From Balamuthia mandrillaris (taxonomy: Eukaryota; Discosea; Longamoebia; Balamuthiidae), in NCBI GenBank assembly GCA_031835245.1, contig JAVKOQ010000380.1:1-46463 (forward strand): DNA of 46,463 nucleotides, in the 5' to 3' direction. The notes beneath the pieces are model-generated. The model worked only from the letters and a program-made list of their open reading frames with translations, made no database searches and had not been told where the DNA came from. The position numbers and the translations under genes are program-made. Below are positions 1 through 9,693 of this stretch, piece by piece (the first letter of the stretch is position 1; every line of letters starts with the position of its first letter).

Positions 1-131
1 TGATTCTCACAGTAGAACAAATCCTGTGGAATGCGTAGTGGAGTCTTCTTCTCTGTGGACTCTTCTGCCGTGCTGCTTCCACCGCCGTTGCCCTTTTTGA
101 CAAAAGCAGAGGGGTCTGGAACAAAACCCAT
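1..131 (-). CDS. 5' end of an unidentified gene (partial)
   Basis: An open frame runs off the left edge of the window on the minus strand. It starts at an ATG (complement of 129-131) and reads MGFVPDPSAFVKKGNGGG, then a Ser/Thr/Glu/Lys-rich stretch and a segment containing RIPQDLFYCEN. The second of two nearby ATGs is used because the first, four bases upstream, opens a different frame. A T-run just upstream on the plus strand (A-rich in this gene's sense) would be its leader. It is divergent from the ankyrin gene, about 300 bp away. Only about 43 residues are visible, too few to assign a family. The frame is free of stops, which is weak support on its own. Confidence 0.5.
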   Translation of the reverse strand, partial: MGFVPDPSAFVKKGNGGGSSTAEESTEKKTPLRIPQDLFYCEN

Positions 132-403
132 TTCATCTCTTTTTTTTTTTTTTTGGCCACACAAAAAAAAAAAAACCGTATGAGAGGACCAAAGAGGGGA
201 GAGGAGAAAAGGGAGCGCACATGAGCGGGTCCTGCTGAAAAAGCGAGTTTAAGTAAACGAATGCGGATTCTACCTCTGACTCCGTGAGCTCAATCCTACC
301 TCTGCCAGCCGCCCTTCCATCATTGAGCGCCAGGTTCTTCCTGGTAAACGCTCCCTCCATTTGCTCTCTCTTTGGTTTTTTTCGAAAACACCATGAGAAT
401 TCA

Positions 404-411
404 CGTCGACA
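404..411. promoter_or_regulatory. Near-match to the TGTCGACA upstream octamer
   Basis: CGTCGACA lies within the longer palindrome-like CACGTCGACACGTG, 16 bp before the first ATG of the ankyrin gene. It differs by one base from the octamer found upstream of several other starts in this window. Confidence 0.3.
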
Positions 412-426
412 CGTGAAATTAATCAC

Positions 427-2627
427 ATGACGACACGAAGCCAAACGAACAGCAAACAAAAAAAAAGGGTTTTTAATAGCAGAATGACAGAAGAAGAAGA
501 AGGACAGCTGGAAGCGGATTTGTTGTTGGTGGTGCAGAAGGAAGGGGAGGACCAGGTGAAGGAGCTGCTGCAGCGGTTGCCCGGACGTGCCTTCGAAAAC
601 CCGTGCACAGACGAACACGGCAGAACGGCCCTCCATTTGGCGGTGGAGCGGCAACACGCCGCCGTCGTTGCTCTCTTGTTGCGGGCCATTGCCGAAAAAG
701 CGGATGAGGGTGTGGCGCAGAGCTTCATCAACCGACTTGACAAGGAAGAAGGTTGTGCCGCCTTGCACTACGCTGGTACGGAGTTTTTTTTTTTTTGATT
801 GCAGAAAAAGTCGCGGTAACGTTCGAACCGTCAAACCATTATTGCCATTGCACAGTTCGGAAGAATAATGCTGCTCTCGTTCAACTGCTGTTGGAGGCCG
901 GGGCTGACATCAACCTCGGTTCCTCCAGCGATGTTTATACCGGGTACTACTAGTGCTTCCTAACTTTCCTCTTTTGATTCATTTCTCTACTTACACTTCT
1001 AGCTCTTCGCGTTGTTGCGTTCTTCTTGTTATCAATTGCCTCTTTTGTTGGTTGCTGTATGGTTCTCCAGGTACACGCCACTCCACTTTGCTTGTTCGCG
1101 GGCCGAGTGCGGACCAGTGTTGGCCGTTTTGCTGCAAAGGCCAAAGATACAACGAAAAGAAGGTATTATTAACGTGAACGCGAGAAACTACAAAGGGCAA
1201 ACCCCGTTGCATGTTTGTTGTAGCAATGGACATCCTTCTCTTGCAACCGTCCTCATGCGCCAACCAGATCTTGACTTGAACCCTGTTGACGATGGTATGT
1301 TGCTCTATTCCTTTCTTTAAAAATGAATAAGGTTGTTGTTTAAAAAGATTACAACAATCGAAAAAGATATGTTAACGCCACTAATGTTATCGGCTGCAAC
1401 GGAGAGAGAAGCCTTCCTCAAGTTGTTGCTAAACGAAGAGACGGTGCGCCACAACATCAATCAACAGGACAAAATGGGAGACACAGCTTTACACCACGCT
1501 TTCCAAAGTAAGCAAGAATGAACCTTTCACTTTTTGCTCTGTTTTTCTCTGACCATATCATCATTTGTCTGGCTGTTGGTAAGTTCAACTGCAAAGGCTA
1601 TTTAGCAACAACTATCCGATATCGCCAGTGCAGGAGGGCATCGCTTACATTCTGGTGAGGGAGGGAGCCTCTCTCACTATCGCAAACAAGGACAAAAGAC
1701 GTGCCGTTGAATATGCTTCTCCCGCTTTCAGGGCGTTGTTGAAATGTAAACCTACTCCACTCTTCTCCAAGTTTCAAACTTATTCACAACGATGACAACG
1801 ATACAAATATAATAGTGGTGCACAGTTGCAGAAATAGCCTACCAAAAGATCTCTCTAAGTTGCTTTCTATGACAGATAAGGAGCTGACCCAATTGGCCAC
1901 CCATGTGGAAGCGGACGATGACTCCGACTCTGCAATTCTCACGACTGATGACGTTCCACAACTTTTAAACGTCAGGGAAAAGTATCGCTTAGAACAGAAG
2001 AAAGGTACACGCGTCTTTTCCCCCCTTTTGGTCTCTCTCTTTGTTGGGTCTTCTCCTCTAAGGTTCACAATCACAGCTCTTGAAGAAGAGGAACGGAGAG
2101 GAGCTTGTCCTTTTATGAAACTGCAGCCACGAAAACTGCGACCTATTGATGATGACGATTGTAAACACGACAAATTGGATGAGGAGGAGACCGAGACAGA
2201 AAGCGAAAGCGAAAGCGAAAGCGAGAGTGAAACTGACAGCGACAACGATCACCAACTCCAACCGTGTACCCCACAGAAGAAAAGCAACAATAACGACAAA
2301 GAAGCTGTGGTGCCATTCATGCCAAGTGGTCATCCAAGTAGTGGAGATGTCACCCAATGTCCTTTCTTCTCTGGAAAGAAGAACACCAACACAGGCATCG
2401 TTGAGAACAAGGAGAATGGCATTCCAGCAAGTGCCAAAGCTAGTCATGAGGACAACACAGTACAAACATCTGCACATACCACTTCTGCTCCTTCCACCAA
2501 CTACTTCCCAGCAAAGCAAGCAACAAGTGGTTGTCCAATACCTTTCCACAACCAACTGGTCAGCCCAACGTTTTGGTTGTACGTTGTGGTGCTAATTGCG
2601 GCAGTGCTAGTTGCTCGTTCTTTCTAA
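427..2627 (+). CDS. Ankyrin-repeat protein with C-terminal membrane anchor
   Basis: Seven exons: 427-775, 856-943, 1071-1294, 1367-1507, 1584-1745, 1849-2004, 2077-2627. All junctions are GT-AG and in phase, giving 556 aa, or 537 aa if translation starts at the in-frame ATG at 484. The N-terminal 300 residues carry ankyrin repeats, recognised by GRTALHLAVERQHAAVVALL, NNAALVQLLLEAGADINLG, GYTPLHFA, GQTPLHVCCSNGHPSLATVL and DTALHHAF. Next comes an acidic Glu-Ser repeat tract (about residues 390-410), a low-complexity Ser/Thr/Asn region and a final hydrophobic helix (TFWLYVVVLIAAVLVARSF). That helix makes it a probable tail-anchored protein with the repeats in the cytosol. The start is uncertain: the bases before 484 resemble an intron acceptor (T-rich, ending in cag), so a 5'UTR intron is possible. 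The ligand is unknown. It is convergent with the SMN-like gene. Confidence 0.85.
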
Positions 2628-2728
2628 CACGCTTTACAAAAGAGTTAAGAGAGGCCTTTATTCTTTTTAAAGCCCTCATCTGCCGTTCCTCTACAATTGA
2701 CTCTGCATATAAGTGCATATACATTATG

Positions 2729-2730
<2 letters not shown>

Positions 2731-2760
<30 letters not shown>
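2731..2760. repeat. (CT)n microsatellite between convergent genes
   Basis: A clean CT dinucleotide run sits between the stop of the ankyrin gene and the stop of the SMN-like gene. It is one of the few dinucleotide runs in the window that is not in an intron. Confidence 0.9.
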
Positions 2761-2762
<2 letters not shown>

Positions 2763-2764
<2 letters not shown>

Positions 2765-3693
2765 AAGGATGATGGTCAGCATCAGAGGAAGGGGAAGGGA
2801 ATGGCCGCTTTTTTGAACCAGTGCTTGTAATTGTTGTGGTTGTTGTAGGCGCTGCAGTAACATTTGCGTGGGTAGATGCTGGAGGTTGCGGTGGATAAGA
2901 TGCAGCCTCACGCAAGGTCTGATATCTGCCCGTAAAATAACCGCAGTAGTACCAGGCCATCAACAAACTGCCTAGTTCCTGGCTATCAAGCCTCATCCCA
3001 CCGTCTCCTCCTGCTCTTTCGTTCGTTGTGGTTGTGTTACAAGGAAAGGAAGGAATCGGAAATGGAGGGAAAGAAGGAGCTAACGATGAGACAGGGGGCA
3101 TCGTGCTTGTTGAAATGGAAGGAGGCGTGAGCTGATGGTGAGAGTGGGCGGAGGGGTAGTAGTAATAGCCACTATTGTACTGTTGTTGCCATGCTGCCGT
3201 ATCGCCGCTATCAGTGGCAGCGTTGGTGAGAGAAGAATCAACAGAGGAGGAAGAGGAGGAAGTATCCGGAGAAGGAGAAGGCTGGATCTGATGGGTCTCT
3301 TTTGGTTGCGGTGCCAGGGGAGAGGAGGGTACGGATGAAGGGGTGGGTTTGCGTTGGGAGGTCTTTCTTTTCTTGTTACTCGGTGTGAGTCGAGTGGTGC
3401 GCGTTGGCACCAAAGAAGGGGAGCTAGCACTGGTAAGTTCCTCCTTCCCTGTGCCATGTTTTTCCTGCGGCAGACGTCAGACAAAGCAAGACAGAAAAAG
3501 GGGTGCTGCGTGAACGTACGTTGTAATACTTTATAGCTTTATTGTACGCAGACACGAGCTCGGTGTCATCCCATGCTTCCTGCCGGTGAGGATTTACTGT
3601 TAGTTGGTCACTACTAGAATTTACGTTTCTTTGTTTTGGTACCTTATCGAGTGATAAAGCAACCCAAGAAGAAGAGTCCTCCGGTCCTTGCAT
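2763..3693 (-). CDS. SMN: Survival motor neuron (SMN) homologue without a Tudor domain
   Basis: Two exons, 3520-3693 and 2763-3464, joined across a 55-nt GT-AG intron, give 291 aa. Residues 40-57 contain WDDTELVSAYNKAIKYY, which matches the Gemin2-binding helix of SMN (human DDTALIKAYDKAV). Residues 224-243 contain LMAWYYCGYFTGRY, the SMN YG-box oligomerisation motif. Between them lies a basic patch and a long Ser/Pro/Thr/Tyr-rich linker, and no Tudor domain can be seen. Fission yeast Smn1 is similarly Tudor-less (known of the family). The role, inferred, is the SMN core that assembles Sm rings on snRNAs with Gemin2. A 46-nt intron-like stretch inside exon 1 (3597-3642) is kept as coding because splicing it would break the frame. 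The octamer TGTCGACA lies 133 bp upstream of the start. Confidence 0.85.
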
Positions 3694-3825
3694 CTTTCTG
3701 TATGTTTCTTCCTTCTACTCTTTTAAACTACACTAATAGGTTGTGCTCTGTTCACCCTGAGTTCACGTTTTGGGCTTGTGGAAAAAGTTGTGCAATTTCT
3801 AAGAAATTTCTAAGAAAAGGAGAAG

Positions 3826-3833
3826 TGTCGACA
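3826..3833. promoter_or_regulatory. TGTCGACA octamer
   Basis: Exact palindromic octamer, 133 bp upstream of the SMN-like start codon. One of seven exact copies in the window, all intergenic. Confidence 0.4.
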
Positions 3834-3913
3834 AGACTGCTTCGGGTTTTTTATGTATACTTTTCGCTTTAATTTTCTTTTACTTTGATCTTACTTATTG
3901 TTGGCAACCCCTA

Positions 3914-4546
3914 ACTGTTGTAAAATGAGAACAGGAATGATAGCAAAGATTAAGTAAGTATGAGACTTGAATTTAAATTACTAAAAGTAAAGAGTATGAG
4001 TGTTGAAATACTCCAACATAGTAGCTCTTCTTTCTGCTGAGTTCTCCTTCTGCTGTCAACCTGAGGAAACTTCTCATCTTCTCCTTCTCCTTTCTTGATG
4101 TTTCCTTTTCTTTTTCTCTTCCATTTTTTGCTTTGTTCTTTTATGTACCTTTCTTTTAGTTTAATTACTGTCTCTCTTTGTTTCTTTTTCTTTCCTCTTG
4201 GGTTAACTTACAATTTACAACTTAAAGCTTACAACTTACATCATGATACTTGTGTTGTAAAATAAGAATGGGAATAATAATAAAGACAAAGTAAGTACAA
4301 GACCCAAACTTTATTTACTAAAAGTAAAGAGTACAAATAAAGCATCTTGTTGTAAGTTGTCCTGAGATGAAAGAAGAAGAAATAAGGAAAGGCAGTATTT
4401 AAACTAGAAGAAAGGTCCATAAAAGAACAAAGTATAAAATAAAAGAAAAAGAGAAAAGGAAACATCAAGAAAGGAAAAGTGAAAAATGAGAAGTTTCCTC
4501 AGATTGATAGTAGAAGAAGACTCGGTAAAAGGAAGAACTACTATGT
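3914..4546. repeat. Unclassified composite repeat with direct and inverted copies
   Basis: Two kinds of internal similarity are visible. A block at about 3914-4002 recurs in direct orientation at about 4253-4341; both contain tgttgtaaaat, aagtaagta and tactaaaagtaaagagta. The next block, about 4016-4172, recurs inverted at about 4391-4546, sharing for example ctgaggaaacttctcat and tttcttgatgtttcctttt. The inverted arms are about 155 bp and look roughly 80% identical by eye. The 218-bp spacer holds degenerate TTACAACTTA-like repeats. No transposase frame is visible. It could be a non-autonomous inverted-repeat element or a duplicated AT-rich segment; its family is unknown. Confidence 0.65.
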
Positions 4547-4581
4547 TCACTACAATAGTGTCCAAACACATCCACGTATTG

Positions 4582-4589
4582 TGTCGACA
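4582..4589. promoter_or_regulatory. TGTCGACA octamer
   Basis: Exact octamer just outside the repeat at 3914-4546. It is the only exact copy not within about 135 bp of a modelled start codon. Confidence 0.3.
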
Positions 4590-5092
4590 AGTTGACAACA
4601 AATTATTTTTTAAATCGTGGAATTGATGGAAATTTTGTAGAAATGACAATTTTGCCACAATGTGTGATTGGGCAAAAATTCATTTATTTATGAAAAAAAC
4701 AATGGTTTGGTATAGGAGTTTTTCAACAAAACAAAACTAATTCTTTATTTCTATTTCATTCTTTTTTCTTTTCAATTAACAATCTTATATCAATAGTCAT
4801 CAATTTATTATATTGATTCTGAAGTTCTTTCTTTGATCTTCTTTAGCATTTTCAAAGGTTATTAAGGAAAAATCCTTTTAGACACTAAATTGATGGATAT
4901 AGGGAAAAGAGTAGAATAAAAATGAAAAAAAGAAATTTTTATATATATACAAGAATAAGTTGGTAAGCAACCCTTGTTTCCTTCCTTCTCATTAAATATG
5001 TTTAGTTTTTATCTTTTTCTTTGTATCTTTTTGATACTATGCTTAGATTTCAACATTATTATCATAATTGTAATAAAATAAAAAAGTTGAGT

Positions 5093-5479
5093 TTAAATGA
5101 TTATATTTTTAAAATCAAACAATGATAATACAATAGCTGTAACTATTGGAATAACAAAGTTATCATCCCAAGGAAAAGGTCTTGGTCGTATACATGATAT
5201 TAATACTTCAGTCAAACTTGCAGTCAGTGCTCCAATCAATATAAATAACAAATTTATATTAATAGCAGAGAACCTTATACTAACTGTATTTAAATAATAA
5301 TATGCAACAAACATATTAAATAAAAACCCTGCAAAAAAACCTAAAAGTGACTTTCCATTTGATAACTTAAAGGACTGTCCAAAAAATATCCTGTAATATT
5401 TGATTAGTATATTAAAAAAGCAAAGAGAAAGAGAAAGGGATATAATATAAGAGAAAGATGAGAGAGGTAAAAGAGAAAA

Positions 5480-5510
<31 letters not shown>

Positions 5511-5968
5511 AAGAGAAAGAGAAAGAGAAAGGCATACCCGACTGCAGAGGCTATTGGGTCACCAACAGACAGGAGCAAGATGGAAAGTACCGCAATATAC
5601 TTTGGGAATAGTAGGACCACAACGAGACAACCAAACATAAAGTAGAAGGATCCACTCAACCCAGTGACTTCATGCTTGCGCAGCAGCGGGCTGGATATCT
5701 TCAGCACTACGGTGGAGAGGTTGCTCTTGTGACTCTTTCCAACTTCCACCAAAACCAAGCAAAGAAACAGGATGCCCAAAAGGGCCGAGCACTGTCCCCA
5801 CGACAGCCACCACTCATAAGACAGTGCGATGGCGGTCCCACCCAGCACATGCCACAACTTCCGCAGGAGGTGCAGGTCATTGGTGGAGGCCAGCGTGGAC
5901 CCGGCGTCCTCCGCTTTTAGCTCTTCTTTTGGGTAGCAAATGGTCGTCTTGCCGCTACGTCGCGCCAT
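5093..5968 (-). CDS. CTP-dependent lipid kinase (DGK1/dolichol kinase superfamily)
   Basis: Two exons, 5538-5968 and 5093-5390, give 242 aa, close to the yeast Dgk1 length. The start MARRSGKTT is the first ATG in frame. Family marks are RKLWHVLGG near residue 40, the nucleotide-binding GDPIASAVG that spans the exon junction, GKSLLG after it, and DDNFVIP near the C-terminus. Six or more hydrophobic membrane segments are visible. The superfamily transfers phosphate from CTP to diacylglycerol, dolichol or phytol at the ER. The short length favours a Dgk1-like enzyme, but the substrate cannot be fixed from sequence. The intron holds a GA tract (CT in the sense strand). Exon 2 is very AT-rich while exon 1 is GC-rich. 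The start lies 84 bp from the divergent deaminase gene. Confidence 0.8.
5459..5531. repeat. (GA)n-rich intronic tract
   Basis: An imperfect GAGA/GAAA run lies directly downstream of the donor in the lipid-kinase intron. It is pyrimidine (CT) on the coding strand. Confidence 0.85.
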
Positions 5969-5989
5969 GCTCGCTTTCTTTTCTGCTCT

Positions 5990-5997
5990 TGTCGACA
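5990..5997. promoter_or_regulatory. TGTCGACA octamer in a bidirectional promoter
   Basis: Exact octamer within TTGTCGACACAA, 22 bp from the lipid-kinase start and 55 bp from the deaminase start. The same 12-mer occurs at 25545-25556 upstream of the RPC3 gene. Confidence 0.45.
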
Positions 5998-6051
5998 CAA
6001 AAGTTGAAACAAAAAAAACAAAAAACTGAAAAGTGAAGAAGAAAAGAAAAG

Positions 6052-6838
6052 ATGCGACTTATCATTCGTGAAACTGGTGAGGAGGTCAGCGAGTGGGTGG
6101 CCCATTACGTTAAAAAGCGAATCTTGGAGTACAAACCAACAGCTGAGAAGCCATTTGTACTCGGCCTGCCCACGGGAAGTACGCCCATCGGTACCTACAA
6201 GGTTGTTGCTCCCCAGTTCGCTCTGTCTGTCTTTTTGCTTATCCACCCCACTTTTTATTCCCGCTTCTTTGTTGCTGCAGCGGTTAGTAGAATGGCACAA
6301 GAAGGGAGAATTATCGTTCAAACATGTTGTAACGTTTAATATGGACGAGTATGTCGGTCAGTTGCTCTTTTTTTTCCCCTTTGCTTTTTCTTTCCGCACC
6401 GCATGTGTAAAGCCAACCTGGTTGTGCTCACAGGTCTTCCTCGAGAACATGAACAGAGCTATCACTCTTTCATGCGCAAGCACCTCTTTTCTCAAGTGGA
6501 CATACCCCCAGAAAATATCCACATATTAGACGGCAACGCTCCTGACTTTAGTCAGGAGTGTGAAGCGTACGAGCAAGCCATAGTCAAATACGGCGGCATA
6601 GAGCTATTCCTTTGTGGTATTGGAAACGATGGTACGCTCTTCTCCGTTGTTGCAGTTCTCTCCTGTCCTCCCTCTTTCTCTTCATCCATGTCTCTTATTT
6701 TCTAAACGCACATACAGGACACATTGCCTTCAACGAGCCAGGTTCTTCCCTTTCCTCTCGCACTAGACTTACGGTCATATGCCCATACTGCTCTGCTCTC
6801 TTCTTCTTTCTTCCTCTGCTATGCACTCCTCCCTCTGA

Positions 6839-6879
<41 letters not shown>

Positions 6880-7225
6880 TGGATCTCGTTTCACATAACA
6901 CCAGACATTGGCGTATGACACAATAGTGGCCAATTCACGCTTCTTTGAACACGATGTCTCCAAAGTGCCAAAGAAGGCGCTGACGGTAGGCGTCGGTACC
7001 GTGATGGACGCCAGGGAGGTCCTCATCATAGTGACGGGGATGGCCAAGTCTCTGGCCCTCTGCCAAGTGGTGGAAGGCGGCGTCAACCACATGTGGACCG
7101 CTTCTGCCATCCAACTGCATCCCAATGGTCTCATCGTATGTGATGAGGACGCTACTGCTGAGCTAAAAGTGAAGACGGTCAAGTACTTTAAGGGCGTGGA
7201 GCGCACTGAAAGCGAGTTGCTGTGA
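6052..7225 (+). CDS. GNPDA: Glucosamine-6-phosphate deaminase/isomerase
   Basis: Five exons: 6052-6201, 6281-6356, 6434-6631, 6718-6773, 6905-7225; 266 aa, the usual length for NagB/GNPDA. The enzyme converts glucosamine-6-phosphate to fructose-6-phosphate plus ammonia in the cytosol. Visible marks are [13 protein letters not shown] (phosphate binding), [11 protein letters not shown] with the catalytic Asp, and [15 protein letters not shown], which carries the Asp, His and Glu of the active site. [18 protein letters not shown] is also typical. The exon 3-4 junction falls within the active-site motif, which confirms the splice. The last intron contains a (CT)n run at 6842-6877. The role is amino-sugar catabolism; in a cyst-forming amoeba it may bear on wall sugar turnover (inference). 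Confidence 0.96.
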
Positions 7226-7373
7226 CAATAATCGTGTGCTTGAAACAGAGCAAGATGTACAAGAGAATCGAGTACAAAAATAAGAACGAGAGCTCTTGTG
7301 CCGTGCTAACTCTCCGCCTTTCTCTTCTTTTCTTGACATTTTTACAGTACCTCACCTCAGCATGAGGTATATT

Positions 7374-7823
7374 TCAGGGAAGGTCGGCAAGGGAGCGTGG
7401 TGGAGGAGGTTTGGTGGGGTCGTAGCCAGGCTTATGGACTTTCTTGCCTCCTTGGTTCCTGTTGTCATCCCAAGCCACAGCGCCACGGGTTTTTGTCTTT
7501 GGCGGAGGGTTGGCTAACAGCTCGAACCTATTTAATAAATACGCTTAGAGAACGTACGACCTTCATGCAGGCAAATGCTTTTGTTTTTACGAAAGTACCT
7601 GGCTTTCATGGTGGACGCATCGACGCTCCCGTCTGATTTTTTGCCAGAAGGGATGGCGACAGGGGTGTACTCGTCGGGTGCTTTCTCTTTTTGAAAGCCA
7701 GGCGAGGCCTGCTCAATTTGTTTCTGTTTGGGGTTAGCCTTTTAACGCCGAGATAAAACCACAAAACCAACAACACAAAACAAGGCATTGCGTTACCTCA
7801 AAGAACTTGGCTTTGCTCGCCAT
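7374..7823 (-). CDS. Small protein of the KAxFE...SLADLP family, copy 1
   Basis: Three exons, 7797-7823, 7599-7738 and 7527-7374, give 106 aa. It starts MASKAKFFE, repeats the motif as MKARFELLANP near residue 55, and ends KPPPPRSLADLP at the stop. The middle is polar and rich in Lys, Gly and Pro. A second gene at 31266-31639 starts MASNLKAKFEELA and ends KKPPPPKKSLADLP, so the two are paralogues although one copy is longer. No known domain is recognised. The Lys-Pro4 stretch could bind profilin, EVH1 or SH3 partners (inference). The frame is supported by three in-phase GT-AG junctions and by the match to the paralogue. It shares a 518-bp divergent intergenic region with eIF6. Confidence 0.75.
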
Positions 7824-8340
7824 CGTTTGTTTCCTTCGTAAATTATTATGTTTTCTTTTTTTTATTCTTTTTTATTTATTTATTTTTGATTTATTGCTTG
7901 CAGTTGGCCAGACTTGAACGCGCGTACCGAAGTACGGAAATTTCGGAAAACAGATCTGAAGATCGATTCAGATCTTTTTCCGCAGAGAAAAATTTCAGAA
8001 GGGGTAAAAATGTCCTTTTCTCTCCCCTTCTCCGGTGGTGCTACGCCCCCCTTCTTCCAGTTTTCTTCCTGACTTTCCTCTTTTCACCTTTTTTTCTGAA
8101 GTTGGTTTTTTTTCGAAAAAAAAGAAGAAGAGGAGGGGCCAAGCCACCACAGAGGAGAGAAGAAGAACAGAAAACAACAACAGCAAGAGAAAGAAGAGGA
8201 GACCGACTCTTTTTTTTTTTTTTTTTTTCTGTGGGTTTTTTTTTTCCAGCTTCAGGCCGTCCACAAGTTTACGCCCCAACAGAGTTTCCTCAGCAAAGCA
8301 CATCAAAGGAAAGAAAGTAGCTACTTGGAAGAAGAACAAG
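7824..8340. other. Divergent intergenic region with a hairpin and A/T tracts
   Basis: No coding frame with convincing character is found between the small gene and eIF6. The region holds an imperfect inverted repeat (arms 7952-7960 and 7967-7975, flanked by GGAAA and TTTCC), the 11-mer GAAATTTCGGA at 7937-7947, and long T and A runs near 8100-8235. It is the likely shared promoter. Confidence 0.6.
7937..7980. promoter_or_regulatory. Inverted repeat containing GAAATTTCGGA
   Basis: The 11-mer GAAATTTCGGA is followed by AGATCTGAA, a 6-base loop and TTCAGATCT. The same 11-mer forms one arm of a perfect palindrome at 22248-22281, also in a divergent promoter region. Confidence 0.35.
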
Positions 8341-9320
8341 ATGGCTGTCAGAGCTCAGTTTGAAAACAGCAGCGAGATCGGGGTGTTTTCTCGATTAACC
8401 AACAAATACTGTTTGGTGGCTTACGGCGGTTCAGACAACTTTAGGGTTTTCGAGTCTGAGCTCCAGGATCACATACCTGTTATTCGGGCCACCATCGCAG
8501 GCTGCCGAGTCATTGGCAGAATGTGTGTTGGTACGCTTTTGCTATGTTTCTGTTATTTTCGTTTCTTCTTCTGTTCTTTTCGTGTCTCTCTCGTTCAGCT
8601 CAAAGCATTAACAGCAAAAACACAGGAAACAAGAATGGTCTTTTGCTTCCAAACACAACCACCGACCAAGAGCTGATGCACATCAGAAACTCCCTACCCG
8701 ACGAGGTAACTGTACAAAGAGTAGAAGAGCGTCTGTCTGCCTTGGGCAACGTTATCGCCTGTAACGACTATGTCGCCCTTGTTCATCCTGATCTGGACCG
8801 GGTTCGTTCTTTTTTGCTTTTGCCTCTTTATAACCGAGTTCTTATTAACCGAGTCTCTGTTACCCATTTGAATGTGATACAGGAAACAGAAGAAATTGTG
8901 GCGGACGTGCTTGGCGTCGAAGTGTTCAGGCAAACCATTGCTTCCAACGTTCTCGTTGGCAGTTACTCTGTACTCAGCAATCAGGGAGCATTGGTAACTT
9001 CTCCTTTTGCAGCTATCGAAAGGATAGAGAACTCATATCTTTTTTTCTTCCCTTTCGCGTAGGTACACCCCAAAACCAGCGTGGAGGATCAAGACGAGCT
9101 GTCCTCTCTTCTACAGGTGCCTTTGGTGGCTGGAACCGTAAACCGTGGCAGTGACGTCATTGGAGCGGGCCTTGTTGTCAACGATTGGATTGCTTTCTGT
9201 GGTTTCGACACCACGGCCACCGAGATCTCCGTCATTGAGAAGATCTTCAAGCTGCAGGATGCCCAACCCAGTCAAATCGTGAAGGAGATGCGGGACAGTC
9301 TCATCGACGAGATGACGTAA
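8341..9320 (+). CDS. EIF6: Eukaryotic translation initiation factor 6
   Basis: Four exons: 8341-8530, 8626-8801, 8883-8993, 9063-9320; 244 aa against 245 in human eIF6. The whole protein aligns by eye: [20 protein letters not shown] at the start, [40 protein letters not shown], and [19 protein letters not shown] near the end. eIF6 is the 60S anti-association and ribosome-biogenesis factor, made of five pseudo-repeats. Intron 2 (8802-8882) is 81 nt and stop-free, so a retained form would stay in frame. An AATAAA-like signal follows the stop near 9355. Confidence 0.98.
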
Positions 9321-9693
9321 ATGAGTCTCAACGCAGGAAACGGATCAAAAAAAAAATAAAGAGGAATGCTGGCAGTGGTTTTATTTTGAAGAATATTTTT
9401 TGAAAAAAGAGGATGCAAAGCAAATGTCTTGCTCACCAACAGAAAGGCCTTGAACTCTGTGATTATATGCACCTCCTCTTTTTCTGAATAGAAAAAATAT
9501 GTATCATTTGTGGCCCAATTCTTCTTCGTTCGCCCCTTCCACTTCTTTTCGTTTTGTGTTTGTTTCTTCTTCCGCTTTCTGGCAACCCCATTTAGGTAAA
9601 ACACAGAAAAGGACGTTTGCCGTACATGCTGGCCCCCCTTGTTCGACTCTAAAAGACGCAAACAGGCAGATAACCTTGGCAAAGAGGACGAGC
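9321..9693. other. Intergenic region with possible upstream coding extension
   Basis: This is the 3' flank of eIF6 and the leader of the RasGAP gene. From the ATG at 9499 the RasGAP frame is already open, so 9499-9693 could be coding (65 residues), but the peptide is Ser/Phe-rich and has no recognised motif. Confidence 0.5.

Larger units (their letters stand above)
3694..5092. other. AT-rich intergenic island
   Basis: No open frame with coding character is seen here on either strand. The DNA is far more AT-rich than the rest of the window and holds the repeat at 3914-4546, an 11-bp tandem duplication of aatttctaag near 3795-3815, and two TGTCGACA octamers. The low-GC character continues into the 3' exon of the neighbouring lipid-kinase gene. 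Confidence 0.7.

Noticed and set aside
3597-3642. A 46-nt intron inside SMN exon 1
   Set aside because: It has a good donor and a branch-like ctaac before an AG, but removing it puts a stop directly in frame, while leaving it in keeps the Gemin2-binding motif readable.
7905-7935. Possible second tRNA remnant upstream of eIF6
   Set aside because: The complement contains GTTCAAGTC, like a T loop, but the flanking bases do not form a stem and no other tRNA part is present.
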